NCBI GenBank assembly: GCA_902475785.1
Contig: CABSAN010000040.1
Location: 1-18,886 of the forward strand
DNA from: an uncultured Collinsella sp.
GTDB lineage: Bacteria; Actinomycetota; Coriobacteriia; Coriobacteriales; Coriobacteriaceae
DNA: 18,886 nucleotides
Direction of reading: 5' to 3'
Positions 1 through 8,680 of this stretch are shown here, one piece after another; the first letter of the stretch is position 1; every line of letters starts with the position of its first letter. The translations under genes were made by a program, and so were the position numbers. Under the pieces are notes generated by a model, which ran no database searches, was not told the DNA's origin, and saw only the letters and a program-made list of their open reading frames with translations.

Positions 1-353
1 TATAAAAGCGCTTGTTCGGATCCCGATTGAAGGGAGTAGGCGAGTGCCTCAACAAGGGAAAGCGCGACGAGAAAGGGGCCTGAGAGCAACAGCATGCCAG
101 CCGTATGGAAGAAAAGCAGCAGCACACCCACTTGAATCGAGAACTTCTTTCCAAAGAAATCGCCTATCAGCCCTGTTGGCAGCTCGAGGACGACCGTTGC
201 AATGTTAAACAGGGCTTGATAAAGCGCGATTTCCGTGACAGACATTCCTTTCTCCGCAAGGAAAAGTAGAAACACTCCCCGATTTAAAACAAATCCCGCG
301 AGAACGAAAAAGGCGGAATAGATGTGCAGCTGCGCAGCGGCATTCTTATTCAT
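1..353 (-). CDS. MFS transporter, N-terminal part (runs off the window)
   Basis: The reading frame starts at an ATG at 353 and stays open to the window edge, giving about 117 residues and no stop. The translation has hydrophobic helices around residues 10-32, 42-58 and 73-97. Between helices 2 and 3 is ELPTGLIGDFFGKK, which matches MFS motif A (G-x-x-x-D-x-x-G-R/K-K). This points to a major facilitator permease of the inner membrane with 12 or so helices; the substrate cannot be read from this part. A GGAAG Shine-Dalgarno lies 6 bases before the ATG. Its base composition is less GC-rich than the addAB genes, and codons such as ATA, TTA and AAT are common, which hints at transfer. The rest of the gene lies to the left of the window. 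Confidence 0.8.
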   Translation of the reverse strand, partial: MNKNAAAQLHIYSAFFVLAGFVLNRGVFLLFLAEKGMSVTEIALYQALFNIATVVLELPTGLIGDFFGKKFSIQVGVLLLFFHTAGMLLLSGPFLVALSLVEALAYSLQSGSEQALL

Positions 354-456
354 TTGGCACTTCCATCAACTAATTTAGTCGGGCCACTCGCTACTGACTC
401 GAAACCTGAAGTGTTCGCAGTTGATGTGAAGAGCGGTAAAGCTTTTGCACAGGATA

Positions 457-966
457 TCAATGGAATACATCCGAAGCGTTTTCGGCAGCATCATCGGCGA
501 AGGCGGGATTAGCCTTTACGCGGCGCTCGCCCTCGATGTATTTGACGATTTGATCAATCGTCTGGTTGGCGTGGCTCTTGAGCTTGCGCTCATAGAAGAA
601 GAGGCCAAGCTTGCCGCGCGTACCAGACGTGCTGCCACCCACACCCTGAAAATCCTCGGTATAGGTGAGCTCGCAGGCACCATCGCCAGCAGGTGCAGCC
701 TCATAGCGCATGGTATTGATGCCCGCCGCATACTGAAAACGGACCTCATAGAGACACGGGTAGTCAAAGTGCTTAATCTTAACCTTGATCGCCGTGCCCT
801 TGGCCTTGCCTTTTGCGGACTGGGCGCGCTTCTCGTACTTATAGCCGTTGAGCTTGTTGCGGCTGGGACGCTTGCCCGTGGCGTTCTCGATATCCTGCAT
901 GATGAACCCCGCCAGAGCGTCAAAAAGCTCCTCCGGCGTCACCTTAAGCGTTTTGGTGAGCTGCAT
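457..966 (-). CDS. DUF3284 domain-containing protein
   Basis: A 169-residue soluble protein beginning MQLTKTLKVTPEELFDAL, which resembles the start of the DUF3284 family. That family is small and uncharacterised in biochemical terms, and in Firmicutes is often encoded near beta-glucoside PTS or phospho-beta-glucosidase genes; no such neighbour is visible here. The middle alternates beta-strand-like segments (KVKIKHFDYPCLYEVRF, then TMRYEAAP and CELTYTEDF), and a long C-terminal helix holds KLKSHANQTIDQIVKYIEGE. The frame is open 102 bases further upstream to a start at 1068, but AGGAG five bases before the ATG at 966 and the family-like N terminus favour the shorter form. The upstream extension would also run through the palindrome at 1028-1090. 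The function is unknown. Confidence 0.8.
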   Translation of the reverse strand: MQLTKTLKVTPEELFDALAGFIMQDIENATGKRPSRNKLNGYKYEKRAQSAKGKAKGTAIKVKIKHFDYPCLYEVRFQYAAGINTMRYEAAPAGDGACELTYTEDFQGVGGSTSGTRGKLGLFFYERKLKSHANQTIDQIVKYIEGERRVKANPAFADDAAENASDVFH

Positions 967-1027
967 GATGACTCCTAATTCGTTTGAACCGTTCGAGCCA
1001 TTGTACCGCCCCAGGCTCTCCCATGCG

Positions 1028-1090
1028 TTGCGGTGAAATGCGGACTGTTTGACGGCTTTTTTGGCCAAAACAGTCCGTATTCCACCGCAA
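1028..1090. repeat. Long imperfect palindrome, 23-bp arms
   Basis: The left arm at 1028-1050 begins TTGCGGTG and ends GGACTGTTT. The right arm at 1068-1090 is its reverse complement at 21 of 23 positions. The 17-base centre can pair further through GGC and GCC. It lies between the stop of addA (1103) and the start of the DUF3284 gene (966). It lacks a terminal T tract, so it is not a classic intrinsic terminator, though a transcript from addA could fold it. Arm length and the two paired differences suggest a REP- or MITE-like intergenic element rather than an operator. Confidence 0.75.
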
Positions 1091-1102
1091 GTTATCTGAG
1101 GG

Positions 1103-4100
1103 CTAGAGATTGTAGGTGACTACTTGGGGCTCGGCGGGTTCGACGAAGATGGTTGGATCCGGCTGCTCCACGCGGACGAACTTGACGGTCACCGTCTCGA
1201 AGCCCGCCTTATGCAGAACATCCGAATAGACGCGCGCCTGCAGGGCGTGCTTCTCGAGCAGCTGGTCCGGCGTCTCATCCGGCGTGCCACCCGTCTTGTA
1301 GTCGATGACCAGTGCGCGCGACGGATCGGCCGGGTCGGTGGCCAGTGCATCGATGGCGCCCTCGGCATATGCACCGTAGCGGGCAATGTCCTTGTCCTCG
1401 CAGCCCAGCGAGAAGAACGGTACCTCGGCACGAACGCACGGCCACGCGAGCAGGTCGGCACGAACAGCCGACTTGAGCCAGCGGTCCAGGGCAACGTCGA
1501 AGCGTTCGCGCTGCTCCGGCGTCAGGCGCCACAGGCGCGCCAGCGCATCGGCACGCTCAGCGGGCAACGCATCGGCACCCATCTCAATCAGCCACTGGCA
1601 GGCGGCGTGGAAGGCCGAGCCCAGCGCCATGGGATTGCCGGTAGGCTCAACGGCGGCCACGTCCGCATCCGTCATCTCGGAACCATCCGACTCGGCATCA
1701 TCGCCGGACTCGTCCATGGGAACACGCGCCTCGGCGGCGCGGTCTTCCGTCTCGGCATGGAGTGCCGCGGCGATTGACGAGTAGCTATACGAGTCACGCA
1801 TCGGATACGGACAGATGCCCATGCGCACGCCCACTGCCTGGGGATACACGAGCTCAAACGCATCGGGCTCGGGGTCGGCAGGGCCGGGAACAGCGGCGCG
1901 GGCATCTGCACCGGCGACCTCCGGCTCCGCATCGCCGCGGACAAGCCTGCCCTCGGCATCCAGCGAAGCGTCGGCCTCAAACGCCTGCTCGCCAAAGGTA
2001 AAGTCCGCGAGCGAAATGAGCTCGTAGTCGCCCGGCTGGGAGTTGTCGAACACCAGGCGGTCGGTATCGAGCTGCGGCATGTCCAGAGCGTCGGTCGGCA
2101 AAATACGGCGCAGCACGTCGTAGGTCAGATCGGTCTCGACGTCGAAGGTCGGCGCACACAGCTTGCCACGGCTCACGCCGGCATCCATCGCCAAGATCAC
2201 CAGCTCGCGCGCACGCGTCATGGCAACATAGAGCAAGCGGGCCCGCTCCTCGAGCGAAAGCCGCAGGTCATCGTTGCGCAGGTGAGCAAATGCCTCGGCG
2301 GGAGAACCCGTCGCACAGACGTCCTCCATGAGCTCCGGCGGCAACCATAGCGATGCGCCCTTACCCTTAAACGCATGCTCAAACTGCTTTTTGACGTCGT
2401 CGCCCTTCACAAAGGTTCCGTCGGCGAGCTTAACGCCGTCGAAGCGTGCCGGCAATGCCACGACCTGCGCTCCGCCCTCGACGCGACCCATCTGTGCCGC
2501 ACCCGAGGACTTACGCACGCCAAAGCACTCGGCGACCGCCACGACCGGATATTCCAGACCCTTGGAGGCGTGCACCGTCATGATGCGCACCGCCCCGTCG
2601 CCCTCCTCGTTGAGGGCACCCGGAGCTTCCTTGCCCGCCAAGAAGCGGTCGAAGGCCAGCGCGATGGAACGCGGCGAGTTGCCGAACTCGGCCTCCGCCT
2701 CGGCCACGGCGTCGAGCGCCTTGAGCACGTTGGCGGCAATGGCCTTGCCCTCGGGACCACGCTGTGCCAGACGCACAAACCAGCCGGAGGCGTTGACCAC
2801 GTCGCGCGCAATGGCGGCGAACGAATCACGGCCCACGCGACGAAGCGCATACCGCAGCACCTCGCGGGCGCGCGTCACGAGCGGCAAGTCTTGCAAACCC
2901 GGCACGTCGAAATCACTCATGATGCCCACGTCGATATTCCGGCGCGAGGTCTCCCCCGTCTCGCTATCGAGCTTGGTCGCCAGCGCCAGGAACTCCTGGG
3001 CGCCGAGCGCAAACATCGGCGAGGCGAGCAGCGGCATAAGGCCCTGCGCCGTATCGGCCGGATTGGCGAGCGCACAAACCAGGGCGCGCACCGTCTGCAC
3101 CTCGGCTGCTTGGGCAAAGACCGAGCCGCCCGCGATGACGCAGTCGAGCCCCTGGTCGCGGAAGGCCTGTGCGTAGACGTCGGCGTTGGTCATGCGGCCC
3201 AGCAGCAGCACCATGCCGCCCTGGGGCTGGCCGGCATCGGCAAGCGCGCGGAATCGCTCGGCGATCGCACGGGCCTTGGCCTGTGTGCGCTCCTGCGTAC
3301 TGCCGCCGGCAACAAAGAGGGCCTGGCGACGCGAGGCATCTGCCACCAGCGTGTCCTTGCGGCCGTCACTCGCCTCAAGGTCCAAAAAGCCCTGCATCAG
3401 GCCGCCGTCGTCTCCGTCAAAGACGCGCGCCACATAGCGCAGCACCTCGTCATGGCTGCGGAAGTTGCGCACGAGCTTGACGAGCTCGCCAGCAGGGGCG
3501 TCGGCCACGGCAGTCGCCTCGGACGCCGCCGTCGATCCCACTTTGCGCTCCTGGCGACGGAACACCTCGACCTCGGCGCCGCGGAAGCGATAGATCGACT
3601 GCTGTGCATCGCCCACGGTGCACAGCGCGCGCTCCCCCGCACCCGTCAGGTATCGGATCAGATCGACCTGCATCTGGTCGGTATCCTGGAACTCGTCGAT
3701 CATGACCATCTTAAAGCGGCCCTCATACGCAGCACGAATGGCCGGGTAATCGCGCAGGGCCTCGTATGCCATGCGGAGCAGGTCGTTATTATCGAGGGCG
3801 GACTGGGCAGCCTTCAGCGCGCGATACTCGGCCTCCACGGAACGGGCCAGGCCCACCAGCGCATCGAGTGCGGAATCACCGCAGGCCAGCACGATATTGA
3901 TAAACGCATCGGCGGCCTCGGCCTTGAGCAGCTCGACCTGCTCCTTGGGGAATGCTTTGCTCGCCCGCGGCATGGTGCACGACATCATGAGTCGCGCCGC
4001 ATCGGCCATGGTCTTGCCGCTGGCCTCGAATGCATCGATGGCATCGAGCGCCATCTGTGCCTTCTCGGTCGCCGCCTTGCTCGCACCCAACGCCGATTGA

Positions 4101-4735
4101 TAGGCATCGGCAAGGGCCGAGGTATCGGCCTGGCCGCGAGCCACGCACACGTCGTCCATACCGCCCGGCAGCTGGCTCGAGAGCTCCAGCAGCTCGCGCA
4201 CCAGGCCCTTGATGGTAGTACCGGCACCAAAGGGGCCGCCCTCGCCCGCCATGGGGTACCAGGCGTAGAGGCTTTTAAGCGAAGCGGCGAGCTCGGGGGC
4301 AGCATCGGGCGCCGTCGCGCGGGCCAGCACATGCTCAACAGCCTGGTCCATAAGCTCGTCGGTATCGGTGAGCACTGTGAACTCGGGATCGATGCCCAGC
4401 TCCAACGCGTGTGCGCGCAGGATACGCGAGCACATGCCGTGAATGGTCGAGATCCACGCGTCGTCGACAGTCAGTGCTTCCTCGTCCATGCCCTCGTCGA
4501 TAAGCGCGCGGCGCACGCGGTCACGGATCTCGGCCGCGGCATCTTTGGTAAAGGTAATGGCGAGCACCTGGTCCAGATGCTCAACGAACGGACCGGATTC
4601 GGGCGAGAGCGCGTAGACGATGCGGCGCGTGAGGGTGAAAGTCTTGCCCGAACCGGCGCCCGCCGAGACAAACAGCGGACGGTCGAGCGTTTTGACGATC
4701 TGCAGCTGTTGCGGCATCAAAGTCGAAAGATCCAT
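1103..4735 (-). CDS. addA: AddA: ATP-dependent helicase/nuclease subunit A
   Basis: A 1210-residue UvrD-like superfamily 1 helicase with a C-terminal RecB-type nuclease; length fits AddA (about 1230 in Bacillus). With AddB it unwinds and trims double-strand DNA ends and prepares 3' tails for RecA. Visible motifs: Walker A GAGSGKT (K31), motif II DEFQD near 347-351, the AddA-type motif III GDAQQSIYRFRGA near 375-387, motif V TVHASKGLEYPVV near 716-729, motif VI LLYVAMTRARE near 835, and the nuclease core VIDYKTGG near 1143, with an ID pair just before it and a Q-A-R-V-Y motif after it. The ATG lies 3 bases after the addB stop, with AAGGAGGG 11 bases before it inside addB, so the two are co-transcribed and probably co-translated. 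A very long open frame on the opposite strand is a shadow of this gene. Confidence 0.93.
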   Translation of the reverse strand: MDLSTLMPQQLQIVKTLDRPLFVSAGAGSGKTFTLTRRIVYALSPESGPFVEHLDQVLAITFTKDAAAEIRDRVRRALIDEGMDEEALTVDDAWISTIHGMCSRILRAHALELGIDPEFTVLTDTDELMDQAVEHVLARATAPDAAPELAASLKSLYAWYPMAGEGGPFGAGTTIKGLVRELLELSSQLPGGMDDVCVARGQADTSALADAYQSALGASKAATEKAQMALDAIDAFEASGKTMADAARLMMSCTMPRASKAFPKEQVELLKAEAADAFINIVLACGDSALDALVGLARSVEAEYRALKAAQSALDNNDLLRMAYEALRDYPAIRAAYEGRFKMVMIDEFQDTDQMQVDLIRYLTGAGERALCTVGDAQQSIYRFRGAEVEVFRRQERKVGSTAASEATAVADAPAGELVKLVRNFRSHDEVLRYVARVFDGDDGGLMQGFLDLEASDGRKDTLVADASRRQALFVAGGSTQERTQAKARAIAERFRALADAGQPQGGMVLLLGRMTNADVYAQAFRDQGLDCVIAGGSVFAQAAEVQTVRALVCALANPADTAQGLMPLLASPMFALGAQEFLALATKLDSETGETSRRNIDVGIMSDFDVPGLQDLPLVTRAREVLRYALRRVGRDSFAAIARDVVNASGWFVRLAQRGPEGKAIAANVLKALDAVAEAEAEFGNSPRSIALAFDRFLAGKEAPGALNEEGDGAVRIMTVHASKGLEYPVVAVAECFGVRKSSGAAQMGRVEGGAQVVALPARFDGVKLADGTFVKGDDVKKQFEHAFKGKGASLWLPPELMEDVCATGSPAEAFAHLRNDDLRLSLEERARLLYVAMTRARELVILAMDAGVSRGKLCAPTFDVETDLTYDVLRRILPTDALDMPQLDTDRLVFDNSQPGDYELISLADFTFGEQAFEADASLDAEGRLVRGDAEPEVAGADARAAVPGPADPEPDAFELVYPQAVGVRMGICPYPMRDSYSYSSIAAALHAETEDRAAEARVPMDESGDDAESDGSEMTDADVAAVEPTGNPMALGSAFHAACQWLIEMGADALPAERADALARLWRLTPEQRERFDVALDRWLKSAVRADLLAWPCVRAEVPFFSLGCEDKDIARYGAYAEGAIDALATDPADPSRALVIDYKTGGTPDETPDQLLEKHALQARVYSDVLHKAGFETVTVKFVRVEQPDPTIFVEPAEPQVVTYNL

Positions 4736-4738
4736 GGT

Positions 4739-7700
4739 CTACACGTCCCTCCTTACAAACGTTCCTTCGTGGTTATACGAGCAGCGCGCATGCGCGGCCT
4801 GAGCCGACGTCGGGTCGACGGCGGCAACGTTGCCTGCCTCGAGCTCGCGCAGGCGCTCGGCGATGCCGGCCTCCACGCGATCGAGCAGGGCGTCGAAGTC
4901 CATGTTGCCACCCTCGCCGGGGAAACCTTTCTTAAGGCCCGGGATGCGACCGTCGCCGCGCTCTTCCTCGAGCAGCTCGGCGCTCGCGGCGCCGCGCAGC
5001 GCCGGCTTGCCGCCCTTGGTCGAAAAGTAGAGCGCCGCGCGGGTGTCCAAATCCAGCGCCCGGCGCATGGCCTGAGCATAGATGAGCGTTTGGGTATGTG
5101 GCGGCAACCAGCGCGGGTCGTCGATGGGCGCCGTGCCCGATTCCTCGTCGCGCACCGTAGGGTCGGCGAGCTTAAACTCCTCAACGCCCGTGCGATGCTT
5201 GTAGTCGATCACCACGGCACGATTCTCGGCGTCCACGTCCACGCGGTCGATGCGCCCGCCAAGCGGCCAACCGGCATACTCAACCTTGAGCTCGTTAAAG
5301 GCGAACTCCAGGTAGCGTGGGGCAAAGGGGGCAAGTGCCTCGGACTCGTAGGCAAGCACACCCTCCAGCTGCGGCAAGATCTCGGCCACCTGGCGCTCCT
5401 CCACCGCAGAGAGCGGCACCAGCGGGCCCTCCGTGCCGCGCTTGCCGGCGTGCTCGGCCAACGTCTCGTCAAAGACCTCGCGCAACAGCCCCTGAGCGCG
5501 CGGCAGATTCTCGGGCGTCACGCGCTCCATGCCCTCCTGGGACAGGCGGGCATGCAGATGCTCCAGCACATCGTGGACAAAGTTGCCCTTCTCCATGTTG
5601 CCAAAGCCCGCGTCGATGGACTGGGGCTTCACGCGATACGACACGAACCAGCACAGCGGGCACGTCGAGTACGCCTCAATCTGCGAGGCGGACGTCAGAC
5701 GCGGCACGAGCGGTGCGTTCTCGCCCTCGCCATCGCGGCGACGCAGGACCAGGTACGGCACAGCCGCCTCACTCAAATGCTGAGGAGCCTCGCACGCGAC
5801 GCGCTTGCACCCGATGCCCTCGCCGGCTGCAGGGTCAAAATCGGCGACGATACCGCCCTCGCCCACGCACGCAACCTTGACGGCGCCAGTGGCCTCGGCA
5901 TGCGCCCGCAGCTCGGTCCACACGGCAGCCGGGTAGCACTCGCGCGCCTGGCGATCGTGCGTCACGCGGGCGAGCACAACGGGGCCGTGCGCCGCCTGCA
6001 TCGCGCGGCCAAAGCGTACGCGCAGCAGGGCCGCGGGCTCAAGCGTCACACCGCTGCGATCTAACTCTGCCGTCAGCGTAGCCAGCGGTCCCTCTTCGTG
6101 CGAAAGCGGATAACTGTCCAGGTCGACATCGGCAAACAGCACGACATCGTAGCTGTCGGGGCGCAGGGCTGCCGCATCGGCAAGCGACGTAAAGCGCACC
6201 TGGGCGCGCGGCGCGCGGTCGACCTCGTAGGTCTCGTAATCGTATGCGGTGCTGCGCTTGTCCACCTTGGTACGAACGTCGTCGAGCACGGGCACGGTCG
6301 CGGCCTGCGACACGTCGAGCGCACGAGCATCGTTCATAAGAATGTCGATGGCATGTCGCAGCAGGGCGGTCTCCGCCTGGCGACGAGCCTGGCCGTCAAG
6401 GCCTCCAAGGGCGCGATCGGGCAACGCCTCGGCGACGGCGAGCATTGCCTTGAGCGCCGTCACGGGCTTGTCGCGCCACAGCGCTTGGAACACGTCCGAA
6501 ACCACGCACGGCACGTTCTTAAACCAGTTGTCATCACTGGCAGCCTTGCGCGTGCCCCTGACCTGGCCCTGCACGCTCTGCAGCAGGCTTTTGACGGCCG
6601 CGGTGGTCTTGCCGCGCGACAGGCGCATGTTCTTGTCGAAGGTGCGCGCGCTGGCAGCATCGGCACCCGAAAGCGGACTGTAAATCCAGTCGGTAAGCTC
6701 CGGAGCGGGCCACCACTCGGTCTTGGAAGCGGTGCCCTCGTCAGCGGCCTTCATGCGCTCGATTAGATTGGCGAGCGCCGTGAACTGCCTGCCCGCGATG
6801 GATTGGGAAAACGCCGTGAACTCGGTTGTCTCAGCAGCAATGTGACGCGCCGCCAAACGGGCAGCGAGTTCACCGAACAGCTGGGGCGCCCGGGCAGACA
6901 CCACGAGCACGCGCACGGGGTCCGCGGACGCCGCGACACCGCCGTCGACCGCGGCGTCCTCACACGTTTTTACCAGCTCATCGATTGCATCCACATAGGC
7001 GTGGGCGCGGGCGTGAGGGCCGGCAACCTCTACAAAGGCGGGCTGAGCGACGGACTTGGAGGCAGTCTGGGGCGCGGCGGCACCCTCCCCCAGCGGCGCG
7101 GCCTCAAACAGCACACCGCGGGCATCAAAGGCGGCTGCAAGTTCCTCGCGCATCGCAGCCTGCTCGCGGGCAAGCAGCACAACGACCTCTCCCCCGTTGT
7201 TCGCCACGGCCGACAGCAGCTCGAGCAGGCCATGCGTAAACGACGTGACACCACGCACGCATACCGCGCGGGCGCACGCCGGCAGGCTGTCGGCCAAAGC
7301 GTCGGCCATAAGGTCAGCCGCCTCGCAGGGCTCGACCATGTCTCGACGGTCCAAGCCGCTCGCATAGGCACTCAACAGCTCGAACACGCGAGCCTCAGCG
7401 TCGCTTTTGGGCTCGGGACGGCAAACGTCGCCGCAGCAGCGCCCGGCACCCGTTCCCGCTACGCCCGGCAGTACATCGCGGGCCATGCGCGCGAGCATGC
7501 GCACCGTGCCCTGACTGCGCGAAAGCGGCTGCAGGTCGGCATCGTCGCGACGGGCGATCATGTCCGAGAACAGCATCTGGCGCTGCATGTTGTCGACGAA
7601 GCTGCGGCCATCGCCCATAAGCTCCCACAGCGAACGAAGCCACGACGCTGGGGTTTTGTAGTCAACGCCCAGCGAGGCGCCAGCAACCGCAGCATCGTGA

Positions 7701-7837
7701 CGGCACACGTCGAGCTCGGCAAACGAGGGCGCCAGCAATACAGCACGCCCGTGGCGGGCAACCAGGTCGGCGAGCAACGACGCCTCGGCATCGCTCAAGT
7801 CCGTACCGGTATTGGTGGTATAGATTCGAACAGGCAT
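4739..7837 (-). CDS. addB: AddB-like subunit: helicase-like and PD-(D/E)XK nuclease protein
   Basis: A 1032-residue partner of AddA, encoded directly upstream in the usual addB-addA order. The C-terminal nuclease is clear: GNFVHDVLEHLH (H755), GGRIDRVDVD (D864), VIDYK (D878, K880) and QTLIYAQ (Q916, Y920). The N terminus has no Walker A lysine loop (TNTGTDLSDAEAS stands where family members may have one), so this chain is unlikely to hydrolyse ATP there; AddB is the inactive-helicase, Chi-scanning subunit in characterised systems. The four-cysteine Fe-S signature of Bacillus AddB is incomplete: C726 (in STCPLC) is present, but the C-terminal C-x2-C-x5-C is reduced to H1016-x2-C1019. The start is supported by GGAGG just before the ATG at 7837. 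The gene is rich in Ala and Asp, as is its neighbour. Confidence 0.88.
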   Translation of the reverse strand: MPVRIYTTNTGTDLSDAEASLLADLVARHGRAVLLAPSFAELDVCRHDAAVAGASLGVDYKTPASWLRSLWELMGDGRSFVDNMQRQMLFSDMIARRDDADLQPLSRSQGTVRMLARMARDVLPGVAGTGAGRCCGDVCRPEPKSDAEARVFELLSAYASGLDRRDMVEPCEAADLMADALADSLPACARAVCVRGVTSFTHGLLELLSAVANNGGEVVVLLAREQAAMREELAAAFDARGVLFEAAPLGEGAAAPQTASKSVAQPAFVEVAGPHARAHAYVDAIDELVKTCEDAAVDGGVAASADPVRVLVVSARAPQLFGELAARLAARHIAAETTEFTAFSQSIAGRQFTALANLIERMKAADEGTASKTEWWPAPELTDWIYSPLSGADAASARTFDKNMRLSRGKTTAAVKSLLQSVQGQVRGTRKAASDDNWFKNVPCVVSDVFQALWRDKPVTALKAMLAVAEALPDRALGGLDGQARRQAETALLRHAIDILMNDARALDVSQAATVPVLDDVRTKVDKRSTAYDYETYEVDRAPRAQVRFTSLADAAALRPDSYDVVLFADVDLDSYPLSHEEGPLATLTAELDRSGVTLEPAALLRVRFGRAMQAAHGPVVLARVTHDRQARECYPAAVWTELRAHAEATGAVKVACVGEGGIVADFDPAAGEGIGCKRVACEAPQHLSEAAVPYLVLRRRDGEGENAPLVPRLTSASQIEAYSTCPLCWFVSYRVKPQSIDAGFGNMEKGNFVHDVLEHLHARLSQEGMERVTPENLPRAQGLLREVFDETLAEHAGKRGTEGPLVPLSAVEERQVAEILPQLEGVLAYESEALAPFAPRYLEFAFNELKVEYAGWPLGGRIDRVDVDAENRAVVIDYKHRTGVEEFKLADPTVRDEESGTAPIDDPRWLPPHTQTLIYAQAMRRALDLDTRAALYFSTKGGKPALRGAASAELLEEERGDGRIPGLKKGFPGEGGNMDFDALLDRVEAGIAERLRELEAGNVAAVDPTSAQAAHARCSYNHEGTFVRRDV

Positions 7838-7920
7838 GGTCCTCCACTCAAACCGTTCGCAATAATCAATGCATCCATCCTACCCGCCCATGCGGACAGA
7901 TTTGCCCCGCGCCAACAGAT

Positions 7921-8006
7921 TTGATCCCTTGGGGACGGAGGAAAGCGGATCAACGAGGGGTCAGTCTAACCCGACGATCCGTTTTCCTCCGTCCCCAAGG
8001 AATCAA
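7921..8006. repeat. Long imperfect palindrome with 31-bp arms, GGGGACGGAGGAAA core
   Basis: The left arm 7921-7951 (TTGATCCCTTGGGGACGG and onward) and the right arm 7976-8006 are reverse complements at 29 of 31 positions, with a 24-base centre. Just upstream, ACAGATTTG occurs twice (7896-7904 and 7915-7923). The TTGGGGACGG core recurs inverted near 9165-9174. The element sits between the addB start and the yerC terminator. Arms of this length with few mismatches are typical of REP or MITE-type repeats; no encoded protein or T tract belongs to it. Confidence 0.8.
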
Positions 8007-8030
8007 AAAACCGCCCCCGAAGGGACGGTT
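8005..8030 (-). terminator. Intrinsic terminator of yerC
   Basis: On the minus strand AACCGTCCC, TTCG, GGGGCGGTT forms a 9-bp stem (one G-U pair) closed by a UUCG tetraloop and followed by a T run. It lies 27 bases after the yerC stop and partly overlaps the right arm of the long palindrome. Confidence 0.88.
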
Positions 8031-8056
8031 CTGCGCAATTCGTTTTTGCCGCTGGC

Positions 8057-8356
8057 CTACTCGCCATCCTCCAGTTTGATGAGGATCTTGCGATAGCCAC
8101 CGTACTCGCCATTAAGCGCCTTGGACACGCGGCTCACCGTGGTGGACGAAGCGCCGGTGCGGGCCTGAACCTCAACATAGGGCTCGCCCTCGTCCAGATA
8201 ACGCGCGACCTGCAGGCGCTGAGAAAGATCGCAGATCTCGCGCGGCGTGCAGATATCGGTCAAAAACGCCTGGATATCGTTCTCGTCGTCCAAAAGACTA
8301 AATGCGTGGACCAGCTGCTTGACATCAGGCTTGTCAAACATGTTCTCGATATTCAT
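8057..8356 (-). CDS. yerC: YerC/YecD family TrpR-related DNA-binding protein
   Basis: A 99-residue, all-helical protein of the TrpR superfamily. The segment around residues 35-52 (TDICTPREICDLSQRLQV) matches the family core, and residues 58-80 (PYVEVQARTGASSTTVSRVS) form the helix-turn-helix. The length fits the YerC family (about 100). Family members are presumed transcription repressors; the ligand and targets are not established, and nothing here shows a tryptophan link. The start at 8356 has a GGTGATC anti-Shine-Dalgarno match close to the ATG. An extended -10 element lies about 110 bases upstream, with two small hairpins in the leader. It is followed by its own terminator, so it forms a single-gene unit separate from addBA. 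Confidence 0.9.
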   Translation of the reverse strand: MNIENMFDKPDVKQLVHAFSLLDDENDIQAFLTDICTPREICDLSQRLQVARYLDEGEPYVEVQARTGASSTTVSRVSKALNGEYGGYRKILIKLEDGE

Positions 8357-8680
8357 CGATCACCGCCAAACCCGCCATAAGGCATCGAAGTTGATACTGA
8401 CATCGGGCATCGTTCGCCCGTAATATGCAATAAAACTATGCATGGGCCATTTGCCCGTAGCAGTGTAGCACACCACCAAACTAAAGCGACAAGACTCTCT
8501 GCCAGCGGCACGTTTTTCAGGACGAACGCCGTTTAGAAACCGAATGCGCACGTAAGCTCCACGAATATTTGAGACAATGGGCGCCCAAACACCGCGGCGC
8601 GCCCGCGCAACCATCCAAGTCGCCACCGCAAGCCGTTTCACGCGACGCCAGCAACCCCGGCGCAAGAAAGGATTCACGCC
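8357..8680. other. Intergenic region between divergent yerC and the four-helix membrane protein
   Basis: This 324-base stretch has no convincing gene. It holds the yerC promoter candidate (8462-8467), two GGGC/GCCC hairpins in the yerC leader (8404-8420 and 8444-8456) and an ATGCA/TGCAT dyad (8425-8443). No good promoter was found for the rightward gene. The leftward open frame at 8360-8755 has shadow-like composition. Confidence 0.6.
8462..8467 (-). promoter_or_regulatory. Candidate extended -10 for yerC
   Basis: The minus strand reads TGTGCTACACT: an extended -10 (TG-N-TACACT). A convincing -35 is not visible; TTGTCG with a 19-base spacer is the best match. It would place the start near 8455 and give a leader of about 100 bases. 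Confidence 0.5.

Noticed and set aside
2375..6064. A 1229-residue open frame on the plus strand
   Set aside because: It is antisense to addA and addB, is rich in His, Arg, Gly and Leu, has no family motif, and the opposite strand carries clear helicase and nuclease motifs. It is a GC-driven shadow.
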